Below, piece by piece: positions 1 through 6,036 of a stretch of 17,275 nt of DNA (position 1 is its first letter; every line of letters starts with the position of its first letter). The notes beneath the pieces are model-generated. The model saw only the letters and a program-made list of their open reading frames with translations, was not told the origin of the DNA and searched no databases. The position numbers and the translations under genes are program-made. The DNA is from an uncultured Lachnospiraceae bacterium (GTDB lineage: Bacteria > Bacillota > Clostridia > Lachnospirales > Lachnospiraceae): positions 1-17,275 of the forward strand of contig CAMQOJ010000026.1 of the NCBI GenBank assembly GCA_947003375.1, written 5' to 3'.

Positions 1-2262
1 AAAATCTCCGCCGATGCCGCATATAGCTACGAGGATGAATCCGGGGAGCTGGAAATCCGCTTTGTCAATCTCCGGGTGGAGGCAGCGACAGAGGAAGGCG
101 CCGAGGCCAGGCGGCAGGACAGAAAATATCTGCTGGTGGAAAAGCCCCAGGTGCGGTTGACGGATATCTTTGGCAATGAACTGGTGAGGGAGGCGGTAAA
201 GCGCTGTATCGACAATATCAAAAATCCCGAGAAATACCGGGCCGCCGGAGCCAAGCTGATGACCGGCATATTGATGTACGGCGCGCCGGGCATGGGCAAG
301 ACCATGTTCGCCAAAGCCATGGCCTTTGAGTCAGGAGCGGCGTTCATCTCCGCGGTAGGATCGGATTTCCTCAGCACAGACGGCATTTCCAAAATGGAGG
401 AAATGTTCCGGACGGCACGCCGGAAAAGGCCCTGCATCCTGTTCATCGATGAGTTTGACGCCATTTCCAGGCATAGAGGCGGCTGGATAACCAGCGGACC
501 GGATAACGTGCTGGAGAAATTCCTGAAGGAAATGGACGGCCTGGATACAGATAACGACGGAGTCTATGTGGTAGCGGCTACCAACTATTCCCTGAAAGGG
601 TTGGACGATGCGGTCATCAGGAGATTCAGCGCCAGGATCCATATCCCGTATCCTACCCTGGAGCAGCGGCAGGCATTTCTTCTTGATTTCTTAGAGAGGA
701 AGGGCCTGAAAGACAGAATCTCCAAAAGGGCGGCCAGGACACTGAATCTGATGATGTACGAAAAGCTGAGGAACTACGCGGAGATCAAGACTTTCATTGA
801 AGAATCCATCGCGGCGGCGGTATATAAAACAGGATCTGCAGAATCTGTCACCGAGAAGTTTTTGTTCGACCGGGCGCATGACGAGACGGACGGGGCCGTG
901 TGGCAGAAAAAGGATCTGAACAAATATATGGCTACCGCTTTCCACGAAGCGGGACATGCAGTGCTGCAGTACCATTTCGGCAGGAGGCTTGAGTATGTGA
1001 CGATCGTATCCAGGGGGAATTACGGCGGTTATGCCATGGCAGAACCGAAGTATGAAATCGGCCAGGATTTTCTGGATCAGATATGTATATCCTTTGCGGG
1101 ACGCGCGGCCGAGACGCTCTACATGGAGCATATCTCCAAAAAAGGCGGCGCGATGGGCATCAATGTGGGCGCGGAAAGCGATCTGCAAAAGGCTACTCAG
1201 ATTGCCTATGAATATGTCTGCCGATATGGCCTGAGCGGACGCAATATGGTAGTGCCCTGGAGCTTTGCGTCACGGCAGGGGGAGTACCCTGAGGCCGCGC
1301 TGCCGGAGTCGGAGAAAGAAGCCATCTGGACGTCCGTAAAGCAGATTCTCGATCGGCAGTGGAAGGATGCGGTGCAGTTTCTCCAGCGGTTCTGGGACGA
1401 GGTGGAAGCTCTTGCCTGGTCGCTGATCTATATGCAGGAACTGGACGGCGAAAAGGCGGAGGGAGTCATCAGGAGCAGGACTGCCCACATAGACGGGAGC
1501 TGCTTCGAGGATTCAGACAGCGACTATATAAAAGAGGAATCAGACGGCATGGAGACTATGATTCCTTTGGGATACCCTGTCTATCCTTATCGCCCCTATT
1601 TCCAAATCAAGACGCAGCCGGAAGAAGAGAACACGGCAGAGAAAGAGGGCATTTCCAGGCAATATTTCTATGCGGTGAAAAAAGAGGAAAATCCTCGGAT
1701 TTTCAGAGATCTGCGCAAAGCCTTTGCCATGGTGCGTGCAGAAGGCGCAAGCTGCCGCAGGTTTGTAAGCGAGGAGGCTGCGCAGGAGTATCTGGATATG
1801 CTGGAGCTGAAAGTCTTCCGTCAGGGGGAGAGCCGTTTTTGCAATCTCTATGTGGATGCTCTGGCAGAAATGGCGGAGCTGGTGCTGAGGGAAAGAGAGG
1901 CAGCGCCTGAACCGGCGGGCAGGGAGAACGCAGGCGGCAGATTTGTGAAAGATCTGATCGTACTGAAAGAAGGAGAACTCATCTACTGCCAGGCAGAAAC
2001 AGACAAAGCAGGGGTGATGCGCCTGACTGTACTGGAAAGGGGAGGAATCGGCTGGTATCAGGTGAAAGCAGCGGAAGCGGGAATGCCTTTTGCATGGTAT
2101 CTGATGGAAGAAATGGCGGAAAGGTTTTTGGACGAGCACGAAAACGCTTACCGGGTCATTCAGATATACGATAAGGCGCTTCAGAAAGAACTGCTGAATT
2201 ATATGGACGCCATGGAATATCAGTCTAATCGGTATCGCAGGAATTTAGGCTACAGGGAGTGA
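1..2262 (+). CDS. FtsH-like AAA+ zinc metalloprotease (M41), 5' end outside window
   Basis: The frame is open from base 1, so the N-terminus lies upstream; a GTG at 76 is the first start-like codon but is probably internal. Residues below count from that GTG. Walker A is GAPGMGKT (69-76), Walker B is ILFIDEFD (121-128) and the arginine-finger region is RRF (182-184). The M41 zinc site is HEAGH (290-294), with the third ligand probably Asp369 in AESDLQKAT. By family this is an ATP-driven protease that unfolds and degrades proteins. Three things differ from housekeeping FtsH. The aromatic pore loop (FVG) is missing. The second region of homology resembles the Vps4 class. A roughly 250-residue C-terminal extension contains a viroplasmin/RNase H1-N-like stretch (about 528-578). 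No transmembrane segment is visible, but the missing N-terminus could carry one. The family call is firm; the substrate is unknown. Confidence 0.9.
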   Translation, partial: KISADAAYSYEDESGELEIRFVNLRVEAATEEGAEARRQDRKYLLVEKPQVRLTDIFGNELVREAVKRCIDNIKNPEKYRAAGAKLMTGILMYGAPGMGKTMFAKAMAFESGAAFISAVGSDFLSTDGISKMEEMFRTARRKRPCILFIDEFDAISRHRGGWITSGPDNVLEKFLKEMDGLDTDNDGVYVVAATNYSLKGLDDAVIRRFSARIHIPYPTLEQRQAFLLDFLERKGLKDRISKRAARTLNLMMYEKLRNYAEIKTFIEESIAAAVYKTGSAESVTEKFLFDRAHDETDGAVWQKKDLNKYMATAFHEAGHAVLQYHFGRRLEYVTIVSRGNYGGYAMAEPKYEIGQDFLDQICISFAGRAAETLYMEHISKKGGAMGINVGAESDLQKATQIAYEYVCRYGLSGRNMVVPWSFASRQGEYPEAALPESEKEAIWTSVKQILDRQWKDAVQFLQRFWDEVEALAWSLIYMQELDGEKAEGVIRSRTAHIDGSCFEDSDSDYIKEESDGMETMIPLGYPVYPYRPYFQIKTQPEEENTAEKEGISRQYFYAVKKEENPRIFRDLRKAFAMVRAEGASCRRFVSEEAAQEYLDMLELKVFRQGESRFCNLYVDALAEMAELVLREREAAPEPAGRENAGGRFVKDLIVLKEGELIYCQAETDKAGVMRLTVLERGGIGWYQVKAAEAGMPFAWYLMEEMAERFLDEHENAYRVIQIYDKALQKELLNYMDAMEYQSNRYRRNLGYRE

Positions 2263-2275
2263 CTGTGTACCGGTC

Positions 2276-2307
2276 TGCTATATTATTTTCTGTAAGGCGC
2301 GCACCTT
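2276..2307 (+). promoter_or_regulatory. Promoter/leader element A (extended -10)
   Basis: TGC-TATATT (2276-2284) fits an extended -10 box; no good -35 is seen. The 32 bases, including TAAGGCGCGCACCTT at the end, resemble elements near 2998 and 3406 that precede the next genes. Promoter activity is inferred. Confidence 0.4.
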
Positions 2308-2472
2308 GACATGAACTTCACAATGACCGTCCAAAGGAATACCTCCCCGGAGAAATACGCCCAATGCCCCAATCGGAGCAAGCGTATCAAGGGGAAGACA
2401 ACGCCGCAGGAAAGCCACTGGGGCAGGAACCGCATCGGGGAGAACGGCACCGCGAAGAACAGCACGGAAAAT

Positions 2473-2498
2473 CCGTGAACAAATGAACGCGTTCACGG
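2473..2498. repeat. Perfect 8-bp inverted repeat
   Basis: CCGTGAAC (2473-2480) pairs exactly with GTTCACGG (2491-2498) across a 10-base loop. No T-tract follows, so it is not a standard terminator. It could be an operator-like site or a remnant. Confidence 0.4.
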
Positions 2499-2504
2499 GC
2501 ATAG

Positions 2505-2669
2505 CCGAAAATCCCCTGCGGCTGGATGTATCTCAAGGACAAGGGTACGGCGGCAGACAGAGATAAGGCAAATATGTGGCTGTCAGAAACCGCCGCACAA
2601 ACAGAGGACAAAGTGTCACAGGACAACGCGTTCCGCACCCTTCAATCCCTAAAAAGCATCAACGAAAAT
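2505..2669 (+). pseudogene. Sel1-repeat protein remnant
   Basis: The frame following the stop at 2502-2504 reads GWMYLKDKGT, then AADRDKANMWLSETAAQ. This fits the second half of a Sel1-like (tetratricopeptide-related) repeat, with its GWMY, KGT and KANMWL signature. Only one repeat is recognisable, there is no start or ribosome binding site, and the frame runs on into the next gene in a low-similarity phase. I read it as the 3' remnant of a Sel1-repeat protein whose upstream part is lost or frameshifted. The repeat assignment is from motif memory and has not been checked by a search. Confidence 0.45.
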
Positions 2670-2686
2670 AAGAAAGGCGAATCACC

Positions 2687-2863
2687 ATGCGTAAGAGATA
2701 TTACTATGAGTTCGGCACCGACAAGCACTACACAGGCGCACACGAAATCATGTACGCCATCGGCCGCGTCATCGGGTTCCTCCTGATGTTCGGCGCAGGC
2801 GTCTTTATGGGCCAGATCATCAGAGGCTTCATCATGGCGCTCCTGTACGGACCAGCCGTGTAA
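2687..2863 (+). CDS. Small membrane protein, 58 aa, unknown function
   Basis: ATG at 2687 follows an AGAAAGG ribosome binding site (about 2671-2677) at normal spacing. The 58-residue product starts with a basic, aromatic segment (MRKRYYYEFG). It then has one long hydrophobic stretch, about residues 21-55, rich in Ile, Gly, Phe and Met, with glycine spacing typical of a membrane helix or helical hairpin. It ends in GPAV and stop. It starts just after the Sel1 remnant and is followed by a stem-loop. I recognise no family. A leader or membrane-associated peptide is possible; the gene call rests on the ribosome binding site and composition only. Confidence 0.5.
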   Translation: MRKRYYYEFGTDKHYTGAHEIMYAIGRVIGFLLMFGAGVFMGQIIRGFIMALLYGPAV

Positions 2864-2877
2864 CCTAATGGCAATAT

Positions 2878-2904
2878 CCCCTGGCAGGCATCACCTGTCA
2901 GGGG
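2878..2904 (+). terminator. Stem-loop after the 58-aa gene
   Basis: An 11-bp stem, CCCCTGGCAGG with CCTGTCAGGGG (one G-T pair), encloses a CATCA loop. It lies 14 bases after the stop at 2863. No U-tract follows (TAAGGC), so it may be a weak terminator or an RNA-stabilising hairpin. Confidence 0.4.
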
Positions 2905-2997
2905 TAAGGCAGAGTGGCTGGTTGGGACAGCTTTTCCCTGCATCCGGCAGGGGATGAGCGGGTATATGTAATAATTACGAACATGCAGATGAGGGCC

Positions 2998-3028
2998 TGC
3001 TATACTATTCTCATAAGGCACACGTCCG
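2998..3028 (+). promoter_or_regulatory. Promoter/leader element B (extended -10) for the zinc-ribbon gene
   Basis: TGC-TATACT at 2998-3006 is a good extended -10 box without a clear -35. The downstream bases match element A at 2276 (CTATA, ATT, TAAGGC). The expected start near 3013 would leave a leader of about 77 bases before the ATG at 3090. Confidence 0.5.
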
Positions 3029-3089
3029 GGAAAACGGATGACAGTCCGAATCGCGGAAGCCTGTCAAAAGAAAGGAGACGACTATCATT

Positions 3090-3392
3090 ATGAGATCGTA
3101 TGGAACATGCCCCAAATGCAATACAGGCCTGCTGCGGCCCTCCGGCGCTGGCGGATGCAACTGCACATGTGAGCTGTGCGGCTACCAGACCCGCCCGGAA
3201 TATCTGGAAAGAGAATCCCGCCCATCCTACGGCAGCAGTCAATCATCGTACAGCAGCACAAATTATTCATCAGGAAATTACGGCCAGTCCAAACCGACGC
3301 GACATTACAGCGCAGGCGGGAAAAGCAGCAGCGGCTGCGGAACGTGGATTATCGTAATCATCATTGTGTGGTTCATATCGCAGTATTTATAA
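3090..3392 (+). CDS. Zinc-ribbon protein with C-terminal membrane anchor, unknown function
   Basis: AAAGGAGAC lies just upstream of ATG 3090. The 100-aa product has a CPKC pair (Cys7, Cys10) and a second pair in CTCELC (Cys27, Cys30, with extra Cys23 and Cys25). This makes a four-cysteine zinc ribbon of the zinc-ribbon/rubredoxin-knuckle type. Residues 44-80 are a low-complexity Ser/Tyr/Gly linker. Residues about 85-99 (GTWIIVIIIVWFISQYL) form a single C-terminal membrane segment, implying a tail-anchored protein with the ribbon in the cytoplasm. Its partner and role are unknown. It sits alone behind promoter element B and ahead of a secreted lipoprotein gene. Confidence 0.75.
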   Translation: MRSYGTCPKCNTGLLRPSGAGGCNCTCELCGYQTRPEYLERESRPSYGSSQSSYSSTNYSSGNYGQSKPTRHYSAGGKSSSGCGTWIIVIIIVWFISQYL

Positions 3393-3405
3393 GCAGGCAC
3401 AGCGA

Positions 3406-3436
3406 GCTATGCGATTCACGTAGGGCACGCACCTTA
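3406..3436 (+). promoter_or_regulatory. Promoter/leader element C before the lipoprotein gene
   Basis: The segment GCTATGCGATT followed by TAGGGCACGCACCTT aligns with elements A and B, but its -10-like core is poorer (TATGCG). It lies 40-70 bases upstream of the lipoprotein start. It is listed because of the similarity; its activity is uncertain. Confidence 0.3.
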
Positions 3437-3475
3437 AAAATCAACAGTTAAAAATATTTTCAGGAGGTATCCGTC

Positions 3476-4585
3476 ATGAAAAAGAATATGCTTATTTATC
3501 CCGTATCCGCACTGTTGGCAGCCGGCCTGTTCGCAGGCTGCGCCGCCATGTCCGTCCAGGCTGCTCCCGGCAGGACCGCTCCCGCCAGCTCCGCCAAGCC
3601 AGAGGCCAGCCCGGAGCCGGAAGCCCCGGCCGCTTCCCCGGACATCGATTCCATCGCCGGGCTTGGCGAGCTCCAGGCCGTGGTGGAAGAGCCGTTCTAC
3701 AAGAACAGCGCCGCCTTCGTGGTGGATGTGGATAACGGCCACAACCCCTATGATGTAGAGTGGGACTACGGCGAGCTATACGACGCCTACATAGAGGAAG
3801 CCGACTGGTCCCTGGTGTTCGATGCGGATTTCTATATGGAATCCTTCCCGGCTCTCGCGCTTTTGTACCAATATGACGAGGAGCTTCTGCTGGAGCACTT
3901 CCAGACCGTGGGCGTCCATGAAGGCCGCCAGGGAAACGAGACCTTCAACGTGGCCGCCTATCAGGAGAACTGCAAAAAGGAGCTGCGCGCTGCCTTCGGC
4001 GACCATTATGAGTGCTATTATTTCTACTGGATGCTGAACCAGGCTTCCCAGGAAGGCGTCGCCACATCGGGCGAAAACTATCCGCTGCAGCTCGATGTAA
4101 AAATGACCTACGAGCAGGCAAAAGAATTTGAGAAAGTCAACGAGTACCGCGCCGAAGTCGGCGTCGAACCCCTGAAGTTCGACCCTGAGCTGGCAGCCGC
4201 CGCCTGCTACAGGGGCTGGGTCGATATCAGCGAAGGCTATGGCGCCCATGACTGGCTGAATGATGAGGCAAACGGGGAGACAGCCAATGCCCTGATGGGC
4301 CTGCTCCATATGACTCGGTTAGGCGAGAATACGGTGGATTGCGGCGTGAACAATGCTTCACAGCATATAAACAACACATTCTATATCAACTACCGCTATT
4401 CGCCGGATCATTATGAAGCCATGATAAACCCGGATTACAAATATTTTGGCTGCTCGCATATTTATTTCGGAACGAACCGTATCCCGGAGTCGAGAAGAAG
4501 AGACAGCGGCACCTATAACAAACCAATGATGCGCATAGAGTTCGATCTGTTCACAGACGCGCTCTCCACCCCGGTGCATCCGTGA
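3476..4585 (+). CDS. Lipoprotein with CAP/SCP-like domain
   Basis: The start is supported by AGGAGG (3462-3467), 8 bases upstream of ATG. The 369-aa product has a lipoprotein signal with lipobox LFAGC (Cys22), so it is predicted to be lipidated and exposed outside the membrane. A Pro/Ala/Ser-rich linker runs to about residue 57. Residues about 110-152 (FDADFYMESFPAL to GVHEGR) look like the short repeat often found in Clostridia surface proteins. Residues about 215-360 form a CAP (SCP/PR1-like) domain: VNEYRAEVGVEPLKFDPELA, then candidate cleft residues His258, Glu284 and His312, and the PDHYEAMINPDYKYFG block. CAP proteins have varied extracellular roles, often unknown; some bacterial members bind ligands or are sporulation-related. 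The domain call is good, the role is not known. Confidence 0.85.
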   Translation: MKKNMLIYPVSALLAAGLFAGCAAMSVQAAPGRTAPASSAKPEASPEPEAPAASPDIDSIAGLGELQAVVEEPFYKNSAAFVVDVDNGHNPYDVEWDYGELYDAYIEEADWSLVFDADFYMESFPALALLYQYDEELLLEHFQTVGVHEGRQGNETFNVAAYQENCKKELRAAFGDHYECYYFYWMLNQASQEGVATSGENYPLQLDVKMTYEQAKEFEKVNEYRAEVGVEPLKFDPELAAAACYRGWVDISEGYGAHDWLNDEANGETANALMGLLHMTRLGENTVDCGVNNASQHINNTFYINYRYSPDHYEAMINPDYKYFGCSHIYFGTNRIPESRRRDSGTYNKPMMRIEFDLFTDALSTPVHP

Positions 4586-4627
4586 TATGCCCGCCTGGCC
4601 CCCTAAACCCCTAAGCCAAAAAATCAC

Positions 4628-4656
4628 TTGCCTTTCCTCCCTGGATATGCTAGACT
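4628..4656 (+). promoter_or_regulatory. Sigma-A-type promoter for the Rpn-like gene
   Basis: TTGCCT (4628-4633), a 17-base spacer and TAGACT (4651-4656), with an extended -10 TG at 4648-4649. A perfect 12-bp palindrome, CTTTGTACAAAG, covers 4655-4666 at the expected start point and could be an operator. The leader to 4841 would be about 178 bases. Confidence 0.5.
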
Positions 4657-4778
4657 TTGTACAAAGCATTATTTCAAATCCGGTATGGCCGTTAGGGCTG
4701 CATACTCGTCAAATATTAAGTTTTTCATGCTGTCAGGGAAATCCATGCTTTTATTTTATCCATTCAAATTCAATAAGG

Positions 4779-4821
4779 GCAGGAGTTTCCGCAAGTAATA
4801 CCCAGTCCGCGGCCCTCCTGC
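4779..4821 (+). other. Leader hairpin just before the Rpn-like gene's ribosome binding site
   Basis: GCAGGAG (4779-4785) pairs with CTCCTGC (4815-4821), and inside it CCGC (4789-4792) pairs with GCGG (4809-4812). The CTCCT arm is also complementary to AGGAG in the ribosome binding site at about 4830-4836, so two alternative pairings are possible. Confidence 0.35.
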
Positions 4822-4840
4822 ACACAAAGGGAGGAGCTTT

Positions 4841-5728
4841 ATGGCAGGAAACAGGGAGTACAAAAGTGATGTGTTCGGCATGTTGATGGAGGAGCCGGGG
4901 TATGCGCTGGAGGTGTATAACGCGCTGAACCATTCGGATTACAGGGATCCGGGGCTTGTGGAAGTGTGTAGCCTGGAGCGGGGGATTTCCCTGTCGGTGC
5001 GCAATGACGCGGCGTTCATCCTGGACATGAACTTAAGCGTGTATGAGCATGAATCCACCGTCTGCCCCAATATGCCCCTGCGGGCGCTGATTTATGTGAC
5101 GAACATTCTGGAGCAGTGGGTCAAGAAGCAGAACATATACGGGAGGAAGCTGGTGAAGATTCCGACGCCCCGGTTCGCGGTGTTCTACAATGGGGTGGAG
5201 GACCAGCCGGAGCTGTATCAGCTCAAGCTGTCGGACGCATACGCAAACCCCATGGAGGAGCCTGAGCTTGAGCTGGCCTGCACTGTATATAACATCAATG
5301 CGGGAATGAACAGAAAGCTGCTGTCGGAATGCCCGGTTTTGGAGCAATACATGATGTTTGTAGGCTATGTGCGGGAGTACCTGGGGGCATATCCGGAGAA
5401 GGATTTGAGGAAAGCAATCGACAAAGCCATAGACCGTTGCATCAGGGAGGACGTGCTGCGGGAATTCCTGATACGGCGCCGCAGGGAGGTGACGAAGGTG
5501 ACACAACTGGATTACACATTTGACAGGCGCATAGAGCTTGAACGGGAAGATGCCCGGGATGAAGCCATTGCGGAGGAACGCGTCAACACGGAACGCGAAA
5601 GGAAGGCGAAGGAAGAGGCTCTGCAGGAAAAGGAAAAAGAACGGCAGCGGGCGGAACAGGCAGAGATAGAAGTACAGAAGCTCCGCACAGAACTGGAGGA
5701 ATATAGACGGCGGTTTTCGGAGGCGTAA
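4841..5728 (+). CDS. Rpn-like / PD-(D/E)XK nuclease-type protein with C-terminal coiled coil
   Basis: GGGAGGAG precedes ATG 4841. The 295-aa product matches, by motif, Clostridia proteins annotated as Rpn recombination-promoting nuclease or putative transposase. The core is NDAAFILDMNLSVYEHES, then PNMPLRALIYVTNIL (residues about 55-90). Candidate PD-(D/E)XK metal ligands are Asp56, Glu69 and Glu71; family members usually show YEHQS, so Glu replaces Gln here. Residues about 215-290 are highly charged (Glu/Arg/Lys) and form a predicted coiled coil, probably for oligomerisation. The substrate is unknown. Rpn proteins are DNA endonucleases linked to recombination and phage defence. The gene stands alone behind its own promoter. 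The family call is moderate and activity is not shown. Confidence 0.7.
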   Translation: MAGNREYKSDVFGMLMEEPGYALEVYNALNHSDYRDPGLVEVCSLERGISLSVRNDAAFILDMNLSVYEHESTVCPNMPLRALIYVTNILEQWVKKQNIYGRKLVKIPTPRFAVFYNGVEDQPELYQLKLSDAYANPMEEPELELACTVYNINAGMNRKLLSECPVLEQYMMFVGYVREYLGAYPEKDLRKAIDKAIDRCIREDVLREFLIRRRREVTKVTQLDYTFDRRIELEREDARDEAIAEERVNTERERKAKEEALQEKEKERQRAEQAEIEVQKLRTELEEYRRRFSEA

Positions 5729-5730
5729 GA

Positions 5731-5753
5731 CCAAAGCTTCAAACCGGCTTTGG
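5731..5753 (+). terminator. Stem-loop after the Rpn-like gene
   Basis: CCAAAGC (5731-5737) pairs perfectly with GCTTTGG (5747-5753) across a 9-base loop, 3 bases after the stop. There is no U-tract, so termination is uncertain. Confidence 0.35.
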
Positions 5754-5782
5754 CAATCGCCCTGACAGACGCCCGTTTCTAA

Positions 5783-5837
5783 GGGTGAAAGTCCCGAGTC
5801 CACCCGGAAAGCCCAGTCATGCAACTGGACTTTCCGG
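5783..5837 (+). other. Strong stem-loops with a GGGTGAAAGTCCC motif; possible structured RNA remnant
   Basis: CCGGAAAG (5804-5811) pairs with CTTTCCGG (5830-5837), and inside it CCAGT (5813-5817) pairs with ACTGG (5824-5828), giving 13 bp with one mismatch. Just upstream, GGGTGAAAGTCCC (5783-5795) recalls the 5' part of group II intron domain I. No reverse transcriptase or intron 3' end is present, so only a remnant or an unrelated RNA can be suggested. Confidence 0.35.
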
Positions 5838-5857
5838 ACGCGGCCTCCACCCCCTAG

Positions 5858-5980
5858 GGCTACACCCCCTGGCCTATGGAGAGCGGCAACAATCCGGAGA
5901 CCCTTGTGGACAAGCTCCTGTCGGAAAACAAAAAGATGCCGGAAATCTATATGAGCTGCGGCACGGAGGATTTCCAGTAA
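5858..5980 (+). pseudogene. 3' remnant of an alpha/beta-hydrolase esterase
   Basis: After an in-frame stop at 5855-5857 the frame ends in NPETLVDKLLSENKKMPEIY and MSCGTEDFQ before TAA at 5978-5980. The LPEIYMxCGTEDF block is the hallmark I associate with EstA/tributyrin-esterase-like alpha/beta hydrolases. There the Asp of GTEDF is near the catalytic acid position. About 40 residues remain of a family usually near 250, and there is no ribosome binding site, so this is read as a decayed gene. The family call is from motif memory. Confidence 0.5.
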
Positions 5981-5987
5981 TCCCCTA

Positions 5988-6016
5988 TTGCATCCCAAAC
6001 GCATGTTTCCTATAAT
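5988..6016 (+). promoter_or_regulatory. Sigma-A promoter of dinB
   Basis: TTGCAT (5988-5993), a 17-base spacer and a perfect TATAAT (6011-6016). Transcription should start near 6023, only 2 bases before the AAGGAGG ribosome binding site, so the leader is very short (about 14 bases). Confidence 0.75.
5996..6009 (+). promoter_or_regulatory. LexA (DinR) SOS box in the dinB promoter
   Basis: CAAACGCATGTTTC matches the Bacillus-type LexA consensus CGAACRNRYGTTYC at every position but the second (A for G), with a perfect AAAC/GTTT dyad. It lies between the -35 and -10 boxes, where bound LexA would block RNA polymerase. This predicts DNA-damage induction of dinB. Confidence 0.7.
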
Positions 6017-6036
6017 GTTGTATCAAGGAGGTGAAC

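Larger units (their letters stand above)
2263..2504. other. Gene-poor stretch after the FtsH-like gene
   Basis: No convincing gene is present. A possible 55-codon frame runs from 2311 to 2478 (+), but it has no ribosome binding site and its composition is unlike the neighbouring genes, so it is not called. The stretch begins with an extended -10-like element (TGC then TATATT, 2276-2284). It also holds an inverted repeat at 2473-2498. It may be the eroded upstream part of the Sel1-like remnant that follows. Confidence 0.4.

Noticed and set aside
2311..2478. A 55-codon plus-strand frame after the FtsH-like gene
   Set aside because: No ribosome binding site, no hydrophobic or domain signal, and unusual composition; possibly part of the eroded Sel1 region.
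5783..5795. A complete group II intron
   Set aside because: Only a 13-base motif and hairpins are present; no reverse transcriptase and no domain V/VI.
5033..6004. A 323-codon minus-strand frame opposite the Rpn-like gene
   Set aside because: Antisense shadow with no ribosome binding site and no recognisable domain.
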